The notes: generated by a model not told the origin, from the sequence alone. A DNA stretch of 64,000 nt from Physella acuta (GCF_028476545.1 NW_026732612.1:277001-341000); one strand, 5' to 3'. Counted from the stretch's first letter, positions 22,951 through 35,382 are shown. Made by a program: numbers and translations.

Positions 22951-22951
<1 letters not shown>

Positions 22952-23203
22952 TAGCTGCATCCCGTGCTCCGCCACGGTAAATCTTTTTTAAACGTACCAA
23001 CTTGGGAACAGAACAAAACTAAACACAACACAAACGAACGCAAAAAAACACAAACGAAAAAACAAACACAACACTCATACCAACATAAACACATCTTGAA
23101 TGCAATCATAAAGGCATATTGCTCACAGTCTAGCCCGTAGCGCCAAATCACGCCCTTTCCGAGCGCCGGCGGACGCGTCTGACACAGTGAATGACTACAA
23201 AAC
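22951..23203 (-). mobile_element. Helitron 3' terminal fragment, minus orientation
   Basis: On the minus strand: hairpin CCGTGGCGGAGCACGG, then GATGCAG, then CTAG|T at 22954-22951, running into TA repeats. Its left side (minus-strand 5') is cut by the element starting at 23204. Not present in block 2. Confidence 0.65.
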
Positions 23204-23506
23204 AGAGGCGTTGCGACCATTTCCGGCGCCCGGGGACAAACTTTCGATTTGACCCTCCCTCAAACTTACGATTTGCACCCCCTCCCCTCAAAATTTCAAT
23301 TTCCACCCATCCCCTTAAACTTTTGATTTGCATTCCCCTCAGACTTTCGATTTGCACCACTTTTGATTTGAAATTCCCGCCGCTCAAACTTTTGATTTGC
23401 ACACCCCCTCAAACTTTCGATTTGCACCCTACCCCCCTCCCCCTCCCTAAAACTTTCGATTTCCAACCCCCCCCCCCCCCCCCCCCACCTAGCTACGCCT
23501 CTTTTA
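23204..23506. mobile_element. hAT-like MITE, CAGAGGCGT termini
   Basis: Starts CAGAGGCGTTGCGACC; the other end reversed reads AGAGGCGTAGCTAGG. Flanks CTACAAAA and TTATAAAA may be a decayed 8-bp target duplication. The interior consists of about ten 20-24 bp units like CTCAAACTTTTGATTTGCAC. The 124-codon plus-strand frame is a translation of these repeats. Confidence 0.6.
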
Positions 23507-24416
<910 letters not shown>

Positions 24417-24464
24417 CAACGTAAGGCAATCAAAAATATTGAGTCTGCCACGTAAAAGCTAGTT

Positions 24465-24522
24465 AACCAGGTTCGAGTACCGCCACTACAGAGAGTTAGG
24501 AACCTAAGTGCGAGATAAAATA
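24465..24522 (+). repeat. direct repeat of the exon 4 tail
   Basis: CCAGGTTCGAGTACCGCCAC followed by TACAGAGAGTTAGGAACCTA matches 24753-24809, which encodes the F-box C-terminus and stop. Present in both blocks, so it predates the duplication. Confidence 0.75.
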
Positions 24523-24618
24523 ATTTTTACCACAAACTATAAAACCCGCCATAAAATATAAGGATCACCATAAAACAAAGAGACAACAAATAACATAACG
24601 CCACTCGATATATTTCAG

Positions 24619-24786
24619 GTCTCGGCTCACTTTGCTAGTCCACATACACAACAGCGAGTTCTGGACCTGATACAAGCCAGAAGGCAAAGGCTCATAGAAT
24701 GTAAACATCTAGAGATTTCTAACAAGCGACGGAAACTAAACCCGCCCGACGGCCCAGGTTCGACTACCGCCAATACAGAGAGTTAG
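24619..24786 (+). CDS. F-box protein copy 1, exon 4 (C-terminus)
   Basis: Acceptor ATTTCAG, then VSAHFASPHTQQRVLDLIQA, a basic stretch RRQRLIECK and NKRRKLNPPDGPGSTTANTE-S with stop TAG. The NKRRKL cluster could be a nuclear localisation signal (inference). 168 nt, phase 0. The last 11 codons and following UTR repeat a sequence at 24465-24522, so the C-terminal tail lies in a local duplication. A polyadenylation signal AATAAA follows at 24961. Confidence 0.8.
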   Translation, partial: VSAHFASPHTQQRVLDLIQARRQRLIECKHLEISNKRRKLNPPDGPGSTTANTES

Positions 24787-24960
24787 GGATCTAAGTGCGA
24801 GATAAGGTCATAGTGAGCTAACACTGTCCATGGGTCAGTCTAGCTCCACGGAAACAATGCCATCTATTATAGGAAGCTTTTGTAATGTTCACCATCTGTA
24901 ATCAGCTACCATCATGAAATATTTAATTGAGATCATTATTTCCATCTATTTAAATGGTTG

Positions 24961-24966
24961 AATAAA
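24961..24966 (+). terminator. polyadenylation signal for F-box copy 1
   Basis: AATAAA 175 bp after the stop codon; conserved at 39491-39496 in block 2. Position fits, no transcript evidence. Confidence 0.45.
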
Positions 24967-25151
24967 AAGATCAATAGTTTAGTTAAGGCGATTAACATAA
25001 AAAGTATGAAAACAAATAAAAATTACTAATTGCAAAAAATGATTTGTTTGTGGAAATTACTTCTTCTCAAACCTTATTGATAATTTTTTAATTGTGAAAT
25101 GGAAGACAGAAAACGAGACTAATTATTTTTATTTTATACGAATGGGATGGA

Positions 25152-25360
25152 ATCAGAGGCGTAGCGACCCTTTCCGGCGTCCGGGGACAACTTTGCGTTT
25201 TGCACCCCCCTCAAGATTTCGATTTGCCACCCCCCACCTCAAACGTTTGATTTGCACCCTCCTCAAGCTTTCATTTTTATTTTTCCAACCATTTTGGCGC
25301 CCCTAAGGTGGCGCCCGGGGACATATGTCCCCCCCCGCCCCCCCCCCCTCGCTACGCTAT
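25152..25360. mobile_element. hAT-like MITE, CAGAGGCGTAGCGACC termini
   Basis: Begins CAGAGGCGTAGCGACC and ends CGCTACGCTATTG. Interior units resemble those of 23204-23506 (CTCAAACGTTTGATTTGCAC). Shared with block 2 (39680-39887). No clear target duplication. Confidence 0.6.
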
Positions 25361-25469
25361 TGCTATTTTCATGCTTTGAGCGACTTTTGAAAACCGTGTA
25401 TAATGTATTTGACTTATGGAATTATACTCAAACAGTACAACTAATACATGTTTCTTTTCTGTGTTGCAG

Positions 25470-25499
25470 TTCTTTAAAAATACAACTGAAAGAGAATAA
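25470..25499 (+). CDS. possible alternative last exon of F-box copy 1
   Basis: A good pyrimidine-rich acceptor TTTCTGTGTTGCAG precedes FFKNTTERE and a stop, in the phase left by exon 3. Conserved at 39992-40021 in block 2. Could equally be chance or a 3' UTR exon. Confidence 0.2.
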   Translation, partial: FFKNTTERE

Positions 25500-25700
25500 A
25501 TGAAACATTTTAAAAATAATTTAATTACGTTTAATTTGCCTCAACTACTATCCTGCCGTATAACAATGTAGGTAAAATTGAACAATATTTTTAAGCTATA
25601 GTTTTACGCAGTGACGAACTAGAAAAAAAGGACTGCCTCGCAAAAAATATTTTGCCCCCCCCCCCCCCCCCCCGTCATATGTATAAATATATAAATAAAA

Positions 25701-26390
25701 AATAAACCGGGAGTGATCTCCCCTAAACTTTCTCGAATATTCTTATATAAAATAACAGGGGATGGGAACTCGGGCTATAGACATGATTTTTAATCCATTT
25801 TAAATACTTAAAGTTTTAAAAATAGAATAAAATCTCGTAGACAAATTAATTGCACACCAAGTGAACGCGAAATAAAAAAGCGCATAATAGTGCGCAATAT
25901 TATTAGTACTTTTAAAATTTACATTAGTTTTTTGAGAAATCGGAAGTAGCGTAAATTACTACTTCCGGTCAACGGAAATTACTCAAAATTTAACAGAAGG
26001 TAGAGAATTAGATCTTTTACTTACATGTGAAATTTCATTTATCTATCTGAAATAGTACACAAGTTATAGGCTTTTGAAAAATTCAAAGTAGAAAAAGTAC
26101 CACTTCCGGTTATCGGAAATCGCTCAAAAGTTGATACGGATCTACGATTTTGATAAAATACTTATATATGACATTTCATCAACCTAGCAGTAACGGTACT
26201 CAAGTTATCGTGTTTACACACGGACAGACAGACACACAGACACACACACACACAGACATACGGACAAGATTGCAAAATTATGTTTTTCCGTATCAGTGAG
26301 GTGTAAAACGTCGAGATCTGTAAAAATCTCGATTTTTTTTTTTGCACGATTACAATACTTTCTCTATACTTCGTATATACGAGAAAGTAA
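25701..26390 (-). mobile_element. HINE-like element, full length
   Basis: Complete reverse-oriented copy from AATAAACCGGGAGTGATC to CGAGAAAGTAA with an ACAGACACAC core. Absent at the corresponding place in block 2 (about 40275), where AAATAAAAAATAATTATC is uninterrupted. Confidence 0.85.
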
Positions 26391-26691
26391 AAATATGAAC
26401 ATAGGATACTCATTTCTGGCCTGATCAGGTTTTGAAAAAAAAACATTGTTTGTTTTTATGTCAATTAAAACAAATTATAACAGCATCTCATACGTGTGAG
26501 TGCATTTGTTTTGTTTTATAGTTTTTTTTAAATACTTTTATTTGTAATTAAAACAAGTGCATCATCATCAAATTCTTTACATAATTTCGAACATCAAATG
26601 AAAGCGAAAGGTTTTGCAAATGTACATAATAAATATTTACATGTCATGTATGTAATTATAAATAATTTTCATTAAAAAAGTTTAAAAAAAC

Positions 26692-27027
26692 CCCACGTTT
26701 TCTGATTGAACTAAAAAGTAGAAAATAAATGGTATACATCACAATAATGCAAGCGATCACTCTACTATAAGCGATAAAAAACGTGGGGCGCCGAAGTAAA
26801 AGTTTTTTATCGGTCATTGTTAATATAAGATGTAAAAGTTATATTACTATTGATTAGATAATACTATTGAGTTTTATTAGGGAGCTTGTAGAGAGTCAAC
26901 AGTATTAGAAACTGTAAGAAAATCACGGTGCCCCACGTTCTTCATCGCTTATAGTAGAGTGATCGCTTGCATTATTGTGATGTATAGCATTTATTTTCTA
27001 CTTTTTAGTTCAATCAGAAAACGTGGG
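26692..27027. mobile_element. foldback element, CTGATTGA family
   Basis: Arms of about 97 bp with a few mismatches, separated by about 140 bp. Arm order: CCCACGTTTTCTGATTGA, ACTAAAAAGTAGAAAATAA, a private segment (CACAATAATGCAAGCGATCA), then AAAAAACGTGGGG. Relatives at 40304-40453 and 55164-55460. Confidence 0.85.
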
Positions 27028-27032
27028 TTTTT

Positions 27033-27367
27033 ACAAGCTTTTATTTAACTCGCTTCCTCTGTCGACAGTCTGTCTGTCTAGATAGAAACGTAGGAGTGAA
27101 AATTCGGAAACTTCTACTTGACCGATACGATTCACAGTTGGCACGTGGGTCAAGACATGAAGACAATGCAATCTGAAACTAAATTTGACTTAATTGGATG
27201 CCTAATTAATTTTTTATGAATTAATAAAAATTTGGACCGAATTAGTAGGCATGTCTAGCCAACCACACCACACGCGTCATCACCTTCAATAGGTGCGCCA
27301 TCACGTAATGGCTGCGTTCAAAAACCATTGCGCGCCTACTGAACGTGATGTTCAGTAGGCGCGCAAA
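27033..27367 (+). repeat. R4 repeat (ACAAGCTTTTATTTAACTC family)
   Basis: Begins ACAAGCTTTTATTTAACTC, contains GACACGTGGGTCAAGACATG-type and TTGGACCGAATTAGTAGGCA blocks and ends in short GCGCCATCACGTTCAATAGC-type repeats. Other copies: 28469-28845, 29109-29474, 57323-57780; partial at 37711-37860 and 59900-60065. Confidence 0.8.
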
Positions 27368-27530
27368 TAACTATAAAGAAAAGCGTGGGTGTCTTCCTTA
27401 ACATTAGTAAAGGTATCCAATAGATACTAAAGTGACCCACGCTTTACTTTATAGTTATTTAAATAGTAGTCTATAATTTATTTTCTACTTTTTAGTGCAT
27501 CATTACATAAAAGCTTGTTATTAAAACGTT
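27366..27530. mobile_element. half foldback element, AAGCTTTTATG family
   Basis: Right arm and centre only; compare the full copies at 28853-29092 and 30187-30421. Confidence 0.75.
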
Positions 27531-27567
27531 TTTTATGAATTTTTTTTAAAAACTTTTTAAATGATAA

Positions 27568-28110
27568 TTATTTTTTACTTTTTAGTCTTTGTCTGTTTGT
27601 TTGCATTCGAATCTTGCTATCGATTTTATCTTTTCGCATTCACTTTTTTTTGGGTAAACGAAGACAACTCGTAAAAAATACGTGCCTTTTCCAATCGACG
27701 TTTCTTCTGTGTTGCCGTTTCTTTCACCATTTTGCCCTCGCGTGCAAACCATTTGACCATCAACATTCTAATTCCTGATCAGTCAGATTTGCATAGGTTT
27801 GTACACAAACACTGCGTGACCACTACTCAGTAAGCCAAAAGAGAGAGAGTACCGAACCTTGTTTTCATCAAATTACAATTACTAGGTTATGTCCCGTTTT
27901 TGTACTAATATATAGGGGTCTAAAATGATCAATAAAAATTTTCCATGGATCAATTTTAGTATAAATAACAATTGAATATTGTATTGTCATCGGAAACAAA
28001 GCTTCCCTGAAAATTTCAGTGCGCTAGCTAACTGGGAAGTGCCCGAAATTTTGATCGCAAGATTTGCTTGGAAAAACAGACGCGAAAGCAAGTTAAGGAA
28101 AACGTGGGAA
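27568..28110 (-). mobile_element. E1 repeat (non-palindromic member of the foldback group)
   Basis: On the minus strand starts TTCCCACGTTTTCCTTAACT and ends ACTAAAAAGTAAAAAATAA, the same two motifs that delimit the foldback arms. Includes GGGCACTTCCCAGTTAGCTA and a 46-codon open frame (27766-27626). A longer copy stands at 54211-55139. Confidence 0.75.
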
Positions 28111-28208
28111 AATTGAATGGGATAACAGTAAAAGGAGCAAAGGTCAAATGAAAATGTCAAGACTCCGGATGGGGAGTGGAAAGGAAATTGTTCAAAGAGA
28201 AGGGGGGG

Positions 28209-28468
28209 TTTTCAAAAGCCTATAACTTGAGTACTATTTCAGATAGATAAACGAAATTTCACTTGTGAGTAAAAGATCTAATTCTCTACCTTCTGTTAAA
28301 TTTTGAGTAATTTCCGTTTACCGGAAGTACTAATTTGCTATTTCCGATTTCTCAAAAAAACGCATGTAAATGTATAAAGAACTAATAATATTGCGTACTA
28401 TTACGCACATTTTGTTTTGGCGTTCGCTTGGTGCGCAATTCTTTTTTCTACTAGATTTTATTCTATTT
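28209..28468 (+). mobile_element. internal HINE-like fragment
   Basis: Starts in the block TTTTCAAAAGCCTATAACTT and stops before the 3' hairpin; both ends lost, right side fused to an R4 repeat. Confidence 0.75.
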
Positions 28469-28845
28469 TTACAAGCTTTTATTTAACTAACTTCCTCGTC
28501 AGTCTGTCGTCAGTCTAGACCGAAACGCCGGAGTGAAAATTCGGAAACTTCTACTTGACCGATACGATTCACAGTTGACACGTGGGTCAAGACATGAAGA
28601 CAATGCAATCTGAAATTAAATTTGGACTTAATTGGATGCCTAATTAATTTTTTATGATATAATTAAAATTTGGACCGAATTAGTAGGCATGTCTGTCCAA
28701 CCACACCACACGCTTCATCACGTTCAATAGCTGCGCAATCACGGTTCGTTCAATAGCTGCTCCATCACGTTCAGTAGGCGCGCAATGATTTTTAGTCATG
28801 TAACTCTATTGTAAATAAAACATGTAATGTACTGAAAAAAAAATC
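28469..28845 (+). repeat. R4 repeat
   Basis: Second complete copy, running into the foldback element at 28853. Confidence 0.8.
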
Positions 28846-28852
28846 ATAAAAA

Positions 28853-29092
28853 AAACGTTTTAATAACAAGCTTTTATGTAATAATGCACTAAAAAGTAGA
28901 AAATAAATTATACACTACTATTTAAATAACTAGAAAGAAAAGCGTCAGTGTCTTCCTAAACATTAGTAAAGGTATCCAGTAAATACTAAAGTGACCCACG
29001 CTTTTCTTTCTAGTTATTTAAATAGTAGTGTATAATTTATTTTCTACTTTTTAGTGCATTATTACATAAAAGCTTGTTATTAAAACGGTTTT
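28853..29092. mobile_element. foldback element, AAGCTTTTATG family, complete
   Basis: Near-perfect arms of about 95-105 bp containing TAACAAGCTTTTATGTAATA, CACTAAAAAGTAGAAAATAA and AAAGAAAAGCGT; the loop carries GTAAAGGTATCCAGTAAATA. Confidence 0.85.
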
Positions 29093-29108
29093 TTTTATGC
29101 TTTTTTTA

Positions 29109-29474
29109 TTACAAGCTTTTATTTAACTCACTTCCTCTGTCGTCAGTCTGTCGTCAGTCTAGATCGAAATGCAGGAGTGAAAATTCGGACAGTTCTACTA
29201 GACTGATACTATTCACATTTGACACGTGGGTCAAGACATGAAGACAATGCAATCTGAAATTAAATTTGACTTAATTGGATGCCTAATTAATTTTTTATGA
29301 ATTAATTAAAATTTGAACCGAATTAGTAGGCATGTCTCTCCAACCACACCACACGCGTCGTCACTTTCAATAGCTGCGCCATTACGTTTAGTAGGCGCGC
29401 CATTGCGCTCAGTAGACGCGCAATGTTTTTTAGTCGTGTAACTCTATTGTAAATAAAACACGAAAGTACTGAAA
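29109..29474 (+). repeat. R4 repeat
   Basis: Third copy, interrupted at its 3' end by the HINE-like element at 29475. Confidence 0.8.
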
Positions 29475-30169
29475 AATAAACCGGGAGTGATCTCCCCTAA
29501 ACTTTCTCGAATATTCTTATATAAAATAACAGGGGATGGGAACTCGGGCTATAGACATGATTTTTAATCCATTTTAAATACTTAAAGTTTTAAAAATAGA
29601 ATAAAATCTCGTAGACAAATTAATTGCACACCAATTGAACGCGAAATAAAAAAGCGCATAATAGTGCGCAATATTATTATTACTTTTAAAATTTACATTA
29701 GTTTTTTGAGAAATCGGAAGTAGCGTAAAGTACTACTTCCAGTCAACGGAAATGACTCAAAATTTAATAGAAGGTAGAGAATTAGATCTTTTACTTACGT
29801 ATGAAATTTCATTTATCTATCTGAAATAGTACTCAAGTTATAGGCTTTTGAAAAATTCAAAGTAGGAAAAGTACCACTTCCGGTTATCGGAAATCGCTCA
29901 AAAGTTGATACGGATCTACGATTTTGATAAAATACTTATATATGAAATTTCATCAACCTAGCTGTAACGGTACTCAAGTTATCGTGTTTACACACGGACA
30001 CACACACACACAGACACACACACAGACACACAGACATACGGACAAGATTGCAAAATTATGTTTTTCCGTATCAGTGAGATGCAAAACGTCGAGATTTGCA
30101 AAAATCTCGATTTTTTTTTTTTGCACGATTACAAGACTTTCTCTATACTTCGTATATACGAGAAAGTAA
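29475..30169 (-). mobile_element. HINE-like element, full length
   Basis: Complete reverse-oriented copy; the surrounding sequence suggests insertion at the junction of an R4 repeat and the foldback element at 30187. Confidence 0.85.
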
Positions 30170-30186
30170 AAATCATTCAAAAAACA

Positions 30187-30421
30187 AAACGTTTTAATAA
30201 TAAGCTTTTATGTACTAACGCACTAAAAAGTAGAAAATAAATTATAGACTACTATTTACATAACTATAAAGAAAAGTGTGGGTCTCTTCCTAAACATTAG
30301 TGAAGGTATCCAATAGATACTAAAATGACCCACGCTTTTCTTTATAGTTATTTAAATAGTAGTCTATAATTTATTTTCTACTTTTTAGTGCATTAGTACA
30401 TAAAAGCTTATTAAAACGTTT
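30187..30421. mobile_element. foldback element, AAGCTTTTATG family, complete
   Basis: Arms about 95 bp with a few mismatches; central loop near-identical to 27366-27530. Confidence 0.85.
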
Positions 30422-30440
30422 TTTATGAATTTTTTTTTTT

Positions 30441-30556
30441 AAACTTTAAGTATTTAAAATGGATTAAAAATCATGTCTATAGCCCGAGTTCCCATCCCCT
30501 GTTAATTTATATAAGAATATTCGAGAAAGTTTAGGGGAGATCGCTCCCGGTTTATT
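30441..30556 (+). mobile_element. HINE-like 3' end fragment
   Basis: Only the last 116 bp including hairpin and GGTTTATT, directly ahead of the complete copy at 30584. Confidence 0.8.
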
Positions 30557-30583
30557 ATTATTTGTTTTAAATATATTTCCTTT

Positions 30584-31272
30584 TTACTTTCTCGTATATA
30601 CGAAGTATAGAGAAAGTCTTGTAATCGTGCAAAAAAAAAAAAAAATCGAGATTTTTACAAATCTCGACGTTTTACACCTCACTGATACGACAAAACATAT
30701 TTTCCAATCTTGTCCGTATGTCTGTGTGTCTGTCTGTCTGTGTGTGTGTTTCCGTGTGTAAACACGATTTCTTGAGTGCCGTTACAGCTAAGTTGATGAA
30801 ATTTCATATATAAGTATTTTATCAAAATCGTAGATCCTTATCAACTTTAGCGATTTCCGATAACCGGAAGTGGTACTTTTCCTACTTTGAATTTTTCAAA
30901 AAACCTATAACTAAGTACTATTTCAGATAGATAAATGAAATTTCACATGTGAGTAAACGATCTAATTCTCTACCTTCTGTTAAATTTTGAGTAATTTCCG
31001 TTGACCGGATGTAGTAATTTACGCTACTTCCGATTTCTCAAAAAGCAAATTTAAATTTTTAAAGTACTAATAATATTGCGCACTATTATGCACTTTTTTA
31101 TTTGGCGGTCACTTGGTGTGAAATTAATTTGTCTACGAGATTTTATTCTATTTTTAAAACTTTAAGTATTTAAAATGGATTAAAAATCATGTCTATAGCC
31201 CGAGTTCCCATCCCCTGTTATTTTATATAAGAATATTCTAGAAAGTTTAGGGCAGATCACTCCCGGTTTATT
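30584..31272 (+). mobile_element. HINE-like element, full length
   Basis: Complete plus-oriented copy, third of three HINE-like 3' ends within about 1.2 kb. Confidence 0.85.
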
Positions 31273-31286
31273 ATGCTCTGTCATTG

Positions 31287-31698
31287 TTACTTTCTCGTAT
31301 TTACGAAGTATAGAGAAAGTCTTGTAATCGTGCAAAAAAAAAAAAATCGAGATTTTTACAAATCTCGACATTTTGCACCTCACTGATACGGAAAAAGCAT
31401 AATTCTGCAATCTTGTCCGTATGTCTGTGTGTCTGTTTGAGCAATTTTCGTTGACCGAAAGTACTAATTTATGCTTTTTCCGATTACTCAAAAAACGCAA
31501 GAAAATTTATAAAGTACTAATAATATTGCGCACTATTATGCATATTTGGTTTTGGCGTTTGCTTGGTGCGCAATTCTTTTTTCTATGAGATTCTATTCTA
31601 TTTTTCAAAGTTTAATTAAGTAATTAAAAATCATGTCTATATTCCAAGTTATATAAGAATGTTCGAGAAAGTTTAGGGGAGATCACTCCCGGTTTATT
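31287..31698 (+). mobile_element. HINE-like element with internal deletion, at left edge of block 2
   Basis: Keeps both ends but lacks about 270 bp between the TGTC core and the GAGCAATTTTCGTTGACC block. Same insertion as 12903-13572 by shared 3' half and right flank. Confidence 0.8.
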
Positions 31699-31959
31699 AG
31701 TATGTATTTTTAAAAAAATAATAAGCAAGAGAAGTAATTGCCTTTTAATTTGTTTAGTACACATATATTAAAAGGAGCTTATGAGCACCCTTATTTAACT
31801 ATTTGAAAAAGGAAAGGAAAATAAGTCATGGAAGTGTTTTGAACGTTTGCCTATCTTTCACACTACAGCTCAGGCATATATTTTATTTTACTCAACAAGA
31901 TGTGTTAGCTACTTTATAACATCAGTACGGTAGTAAATATGTTTGTTATTCATAAAAGC

Positions 31960-32876
31960 TTTTACCGTGAAGTCAAAAATGCAAGTAGAAAAATATTTTT
32001 AACTATAAAAAAATTATTATGGTTGGCTATGGGCCCATAAATGGCGTGCCCCCCCCCCCCCACCGCATTGCGGGGTCTGGCGGCACTATAGTTTCGCCCC
32101 TGGTTTCAGGTTTTATTTCGCTACCGGTTAAAAATGTCAGTTTCTGGATAAATTTACGTTTCCGTTTTTTTAATTTCGTTTCAGGATACATATCGTTTTT
32201 CCAGCTGCATTTGTATGTCCGGTTAAATTTTCTGATTAAGTAAAATACCGGTTTTCAATAAAGTTACGTTTCGGTTAAATTTCGTGCATTTTTAAGTCCT
32301 AAATTTCCGTATCCGACAAAATTTAAGGATTCGGTAAAATTGCCTGTTCCGGATAATACTACGTTTCAAATGAAATTTCGTATACTGTAAAATTTTAATA
32401 TCTGCCTGAATCTCCGTATCCGCCAGGTAATATTTCCTGATCTGGTTCAAATGCGCAGTTAAGCTTTACGTATCCGGCTTAATTTTCGGAGCCTGTTAAA
32501 CTGCCAATTCTGGATAAATATCCATTTTCAAAGACATTTTTCGTTGCCGGTTAAATTTCAGGTTGAGATGGGGATTTTGGTTTTGGTTTCCGTCAACCGA
32601 GCTCCGGGTGTATTTCTCACTTAACGGGTTATTTATAGCGTTTTAGAAAAAACAAACATTTATTTTAATCTTTCTAGTGCTTGATGAAAAGCAGCTTTTA
32701 AAAAAAAAAAAATTCACACCACACATCTTAATGCACAGAATTGCACCATGCAATAGATTATAGAAGGAAGTAATTTTATAAAAGTTCATCACATAAAAAA
32801 TAACATAAGCCACATTGTTTGAAAACTGCCCCGACCGCCTTTTTTTCTGTGAATTTACTTTAACTTTGATTAAAAA
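31960..32876 (+). other. upstream flank of F-box copy 2
   Basis: Contains the two empty insertion sites discussed for block 1 and the decayed Helitron tail (32200-32640). The last 240 bp before the ATG match block 1 closely, so any promoter is shared; no TATA box was assigned. Confidence 0.5.
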
Positions 32877-33764
32877 ATGAACAGGATTAAAAAGACTACT
32901 ATAGCGAGCACATCCCTTTTGGCATTGGATCAGACCAAAGAGAAGTATGACTTTATTTTAAACAAACCATCAAATGTTCCTTATCTGGCGAGCCTTTTTC
33001 CTCAAGAAATCCTTATTAAAATCTTTAGCTATTTTGACCTTAAGGACTTGGTAAAACTAGCAGGTGTGTGTAAGTCTTGGCACGACTTAATCCACGGCAC
33101 ACCGCAATTTTGGTGGAACGCCCACCTCAAACTATCATGCAAAAAACAATCCAAGCTAAGACAAAACTCTTACTTGTTCGCCAAACTTTACGGAAGCCGG
33201 TGCCGGAATTTGGTGATCAATTGTGAGCACCGGTTCTACTATCTCGCCTGCTGTAAGAATATGACCGTCTATTTACGGAAACTATTGCTACTTTTAAAGC
33301 CAACAAAGCTGACGTCATTTAAAATATCTGACGCGCGTATGGGTTGCGAAAGAGAGTCCGTTAGGTCAAGCATCCTTCAAATTCTGACACGAATGCTGTC
33401 CAGATTTGACCGTCTGCAATGTTTCGCGATGCCGTTTGCGAAATGGCGACTCATCGATGGCATCAAAGTCCTTGACGCAGTAATATCAGCGTCCAAAGAA
33501 ACTATTCAGTCTCTAATGATTGACGGCTTTTTCCATACATTTATAGTGTTATTTCCCCAGGAACCTGTAAATTTTGATAACGTGACCAACAACATACTTT
33601 CTTTAAAAAAATTGAAAAAACTGGGGATCGACTACTTTGTTCTTACCGATGATTTTGTTAATGCGCTGTCTACTTCCTGTGCACAGTTAGAAACATTGAG
33701 AATATGTGCGCCTTATGTTTGCGTTGCTACAAAAACAATCACTCAAAGCTGTTGGGTTAAATTG
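32877..33764 (+). CDS. F-box protein copy 2, exon 1 (F-box domain)
   Basis: Same architecture as copy 1: F-box at residues about 40-85 (LFPQEILIKIFSYFDLKDLV), then leucine-rich segments. 888 nt; one codon shorter than copy 1 (HRFYYL against HRSFYYL) with no frame effect. Changes relative to copy 1 are not evenly spread: eight lie within 48 bp around AMPFAKWRLIDG and four more within 30 bp at FFHTFIVLFPQ. Spliced with 35003-35196, 35383-35488 and 39149-39316 it gives 451 residues, the same total as copy 1 because exon 2 is one codon longer. Expected to act as an SCF substrate adaptor; target unknown. Confidence 0.88.
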
Positions 33765-35002
33765 GTAAGTAAATCATGTTATTTTCATTAAAGTATTTAA
33801 AGATAGATTGTAACAACTAAGAAGCGTGTAATGGAGGACATTGCTTTTGTTTATGATCAAGATATAAACTCAGAACCCTAACCCTCCCCCCCCCCCCACG
33901 TCCACACACATCTAGTGTCGTCTATCTAGACCCCTACTATAAAATTACTTCCTGTCCATCTGGTCATTACTGCTAGATTAATTACCACCTTGTCAACTAC
34001 CCACATCATGTTTCCTCATCGTTATGATAACCCCCAACACACAATCCCCATATATACATGGTCCCAACAAAATAAGAAGTGAACGATCCCATAGAACATT
34101 AAAAAACAAAACAAATGTTCTACTTTGCTCAAATTGTCTATAGTCAAGCAAATGAACAGGGAGTGATTAGGATAAGCTTACTCAAAACAGAATATGTTTT
34201 AAACCTATCCCATAACCTAACCGCAATGTTTATGAACTCATCAGTTAACAGTTCTGTTAATTTTTCTAGATAAAGCAAATTTTAAATATCAGATATATCC
34301 ATTAACATTTGCTTCTTCATGAAAGTGAAAAAATATGTTTCAAATCAGAAAATGTTTTTTAAAATTAGTCGAAAAAATTGTACTTTACAAGTTGACAAGT
34401 TGTCGTATGTACAAACGAATTTATCCCCCTCTCTCATTTTTTTTTCTGTGGATATTACCTCTGTATTTTCAGTAGTTTAAGGTGTTTCCTAAATCATGTG
34501 ATTTAATGACAAATCGATGTGTGACACAAGTGTTTTCATGATGGCGACTGACAGTGTTTCTTCCAGACTTTTTTCTCCGGGGGGGGGGGAGCACTTGAAA
34601 TTTTCGGGGGGGGGGGGGGGGGGGGGGGCAGTAGACTTTCTTCGGGGGGGGGGGGGGCGGACACAGTTAAAAGTATATATTTTCTATATAAATTATATAA
34701 ATTTCATTTCGTTCGGGGGGGGGGGGGGGCGCTACATATTTTTCGGGAGATGCCTGGAAGAAACTCTGGCGACTGAGTTATATAAAGACTGCGTGCCTTT
34801 CAATTCAAATTACAAGTCTCAGGTTCGAGTAACCTATTCTACTTTAATAGTTACTGGAAGAAAGTAAATTGAACCTGAAATTAGTACGTTTCTATGGTAA
34901 CCTAAAATCACACAAAGTCTACGAAAGGTTAAGAGGATACATTTTTGAAATACTTTATTGCATTTAAGTAAAACTTGTTATTTCTTCTCTTGACATCAAC
35001 AG
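33765..35002 (+). other. F-box copy 2, intron 1
   Basis: GTAAGT to CATCAACAG, carrying the same hAT MITE as copy 1. Otherwise no feature. Confidence 0.7.
34552..34768. mobile_element. hAT-type MITE with 8-bp target duplication (duplicate of 18596-18790)
   Basis: Same termini and GCGACTGA flanks as in block 1; longer here by homopolymer and internal differences. Confidence 0.85.
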
Positions 35003-35196
35003 ATGCGAGTTTTTCCAACGAAGAAAGTTGAGTTTTCTTCTATTAATAGCCTTACTGAAGACGCTTCTGTGTCCGTCCCGGCCGTATTGGATCCAGTGTT
35101 ACCCATCAACAAGATCCGGCTGAACATTCTTTGTTTAGACACCAATGCTATACCGAATACTGGGGCTGTGCTGCAACATATTTCTACACATTTCAG
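35003..35196 (+). CDS. F-box protein copy 2, exon 2
   Basis: MRVFPTKKVEFSSINSLTED to LPINKIRLNILCLDTNAIPN and HISTHF. 194 nt. The internal ATG at its start is not an initiator; the acceptor CATCAACAG precedes it and the frame continues from exon 1. Confidence 0.85.
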
Positions 35197-35382
35197 GTTG
35201 GTGAATCTTTAGTGGTGTGTGATTCTTCTGTGTGGTGAAGAGATAAAGTCACAATAACACATTCACAGGAATCTGTGGGCAATACAAATAACGTTCACTG
35301 AAAACGTTTTTTAAAAAATCAAATAGATAAAGACATTAAAAAGAATTCGCACGAATTACTAATCAAACCGTGTTGTCTACAG

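Noticed and set aside
26162-26446. Conserved frame YFLVYTKYRESIVIVQKKK recurring at several places
   Set aside because: It recurs because every HINE-like copy contains the same 5' end; the frame is broken differently in each copy and runs through the microsatellite.
35003-35212. Separate small gene starting at the ATG of F-box copy 2 exon 2
   Set aside because: The ATG follows directly on a splice acceptor and the paralogous exon has ATA at that place; it is an internal exon.
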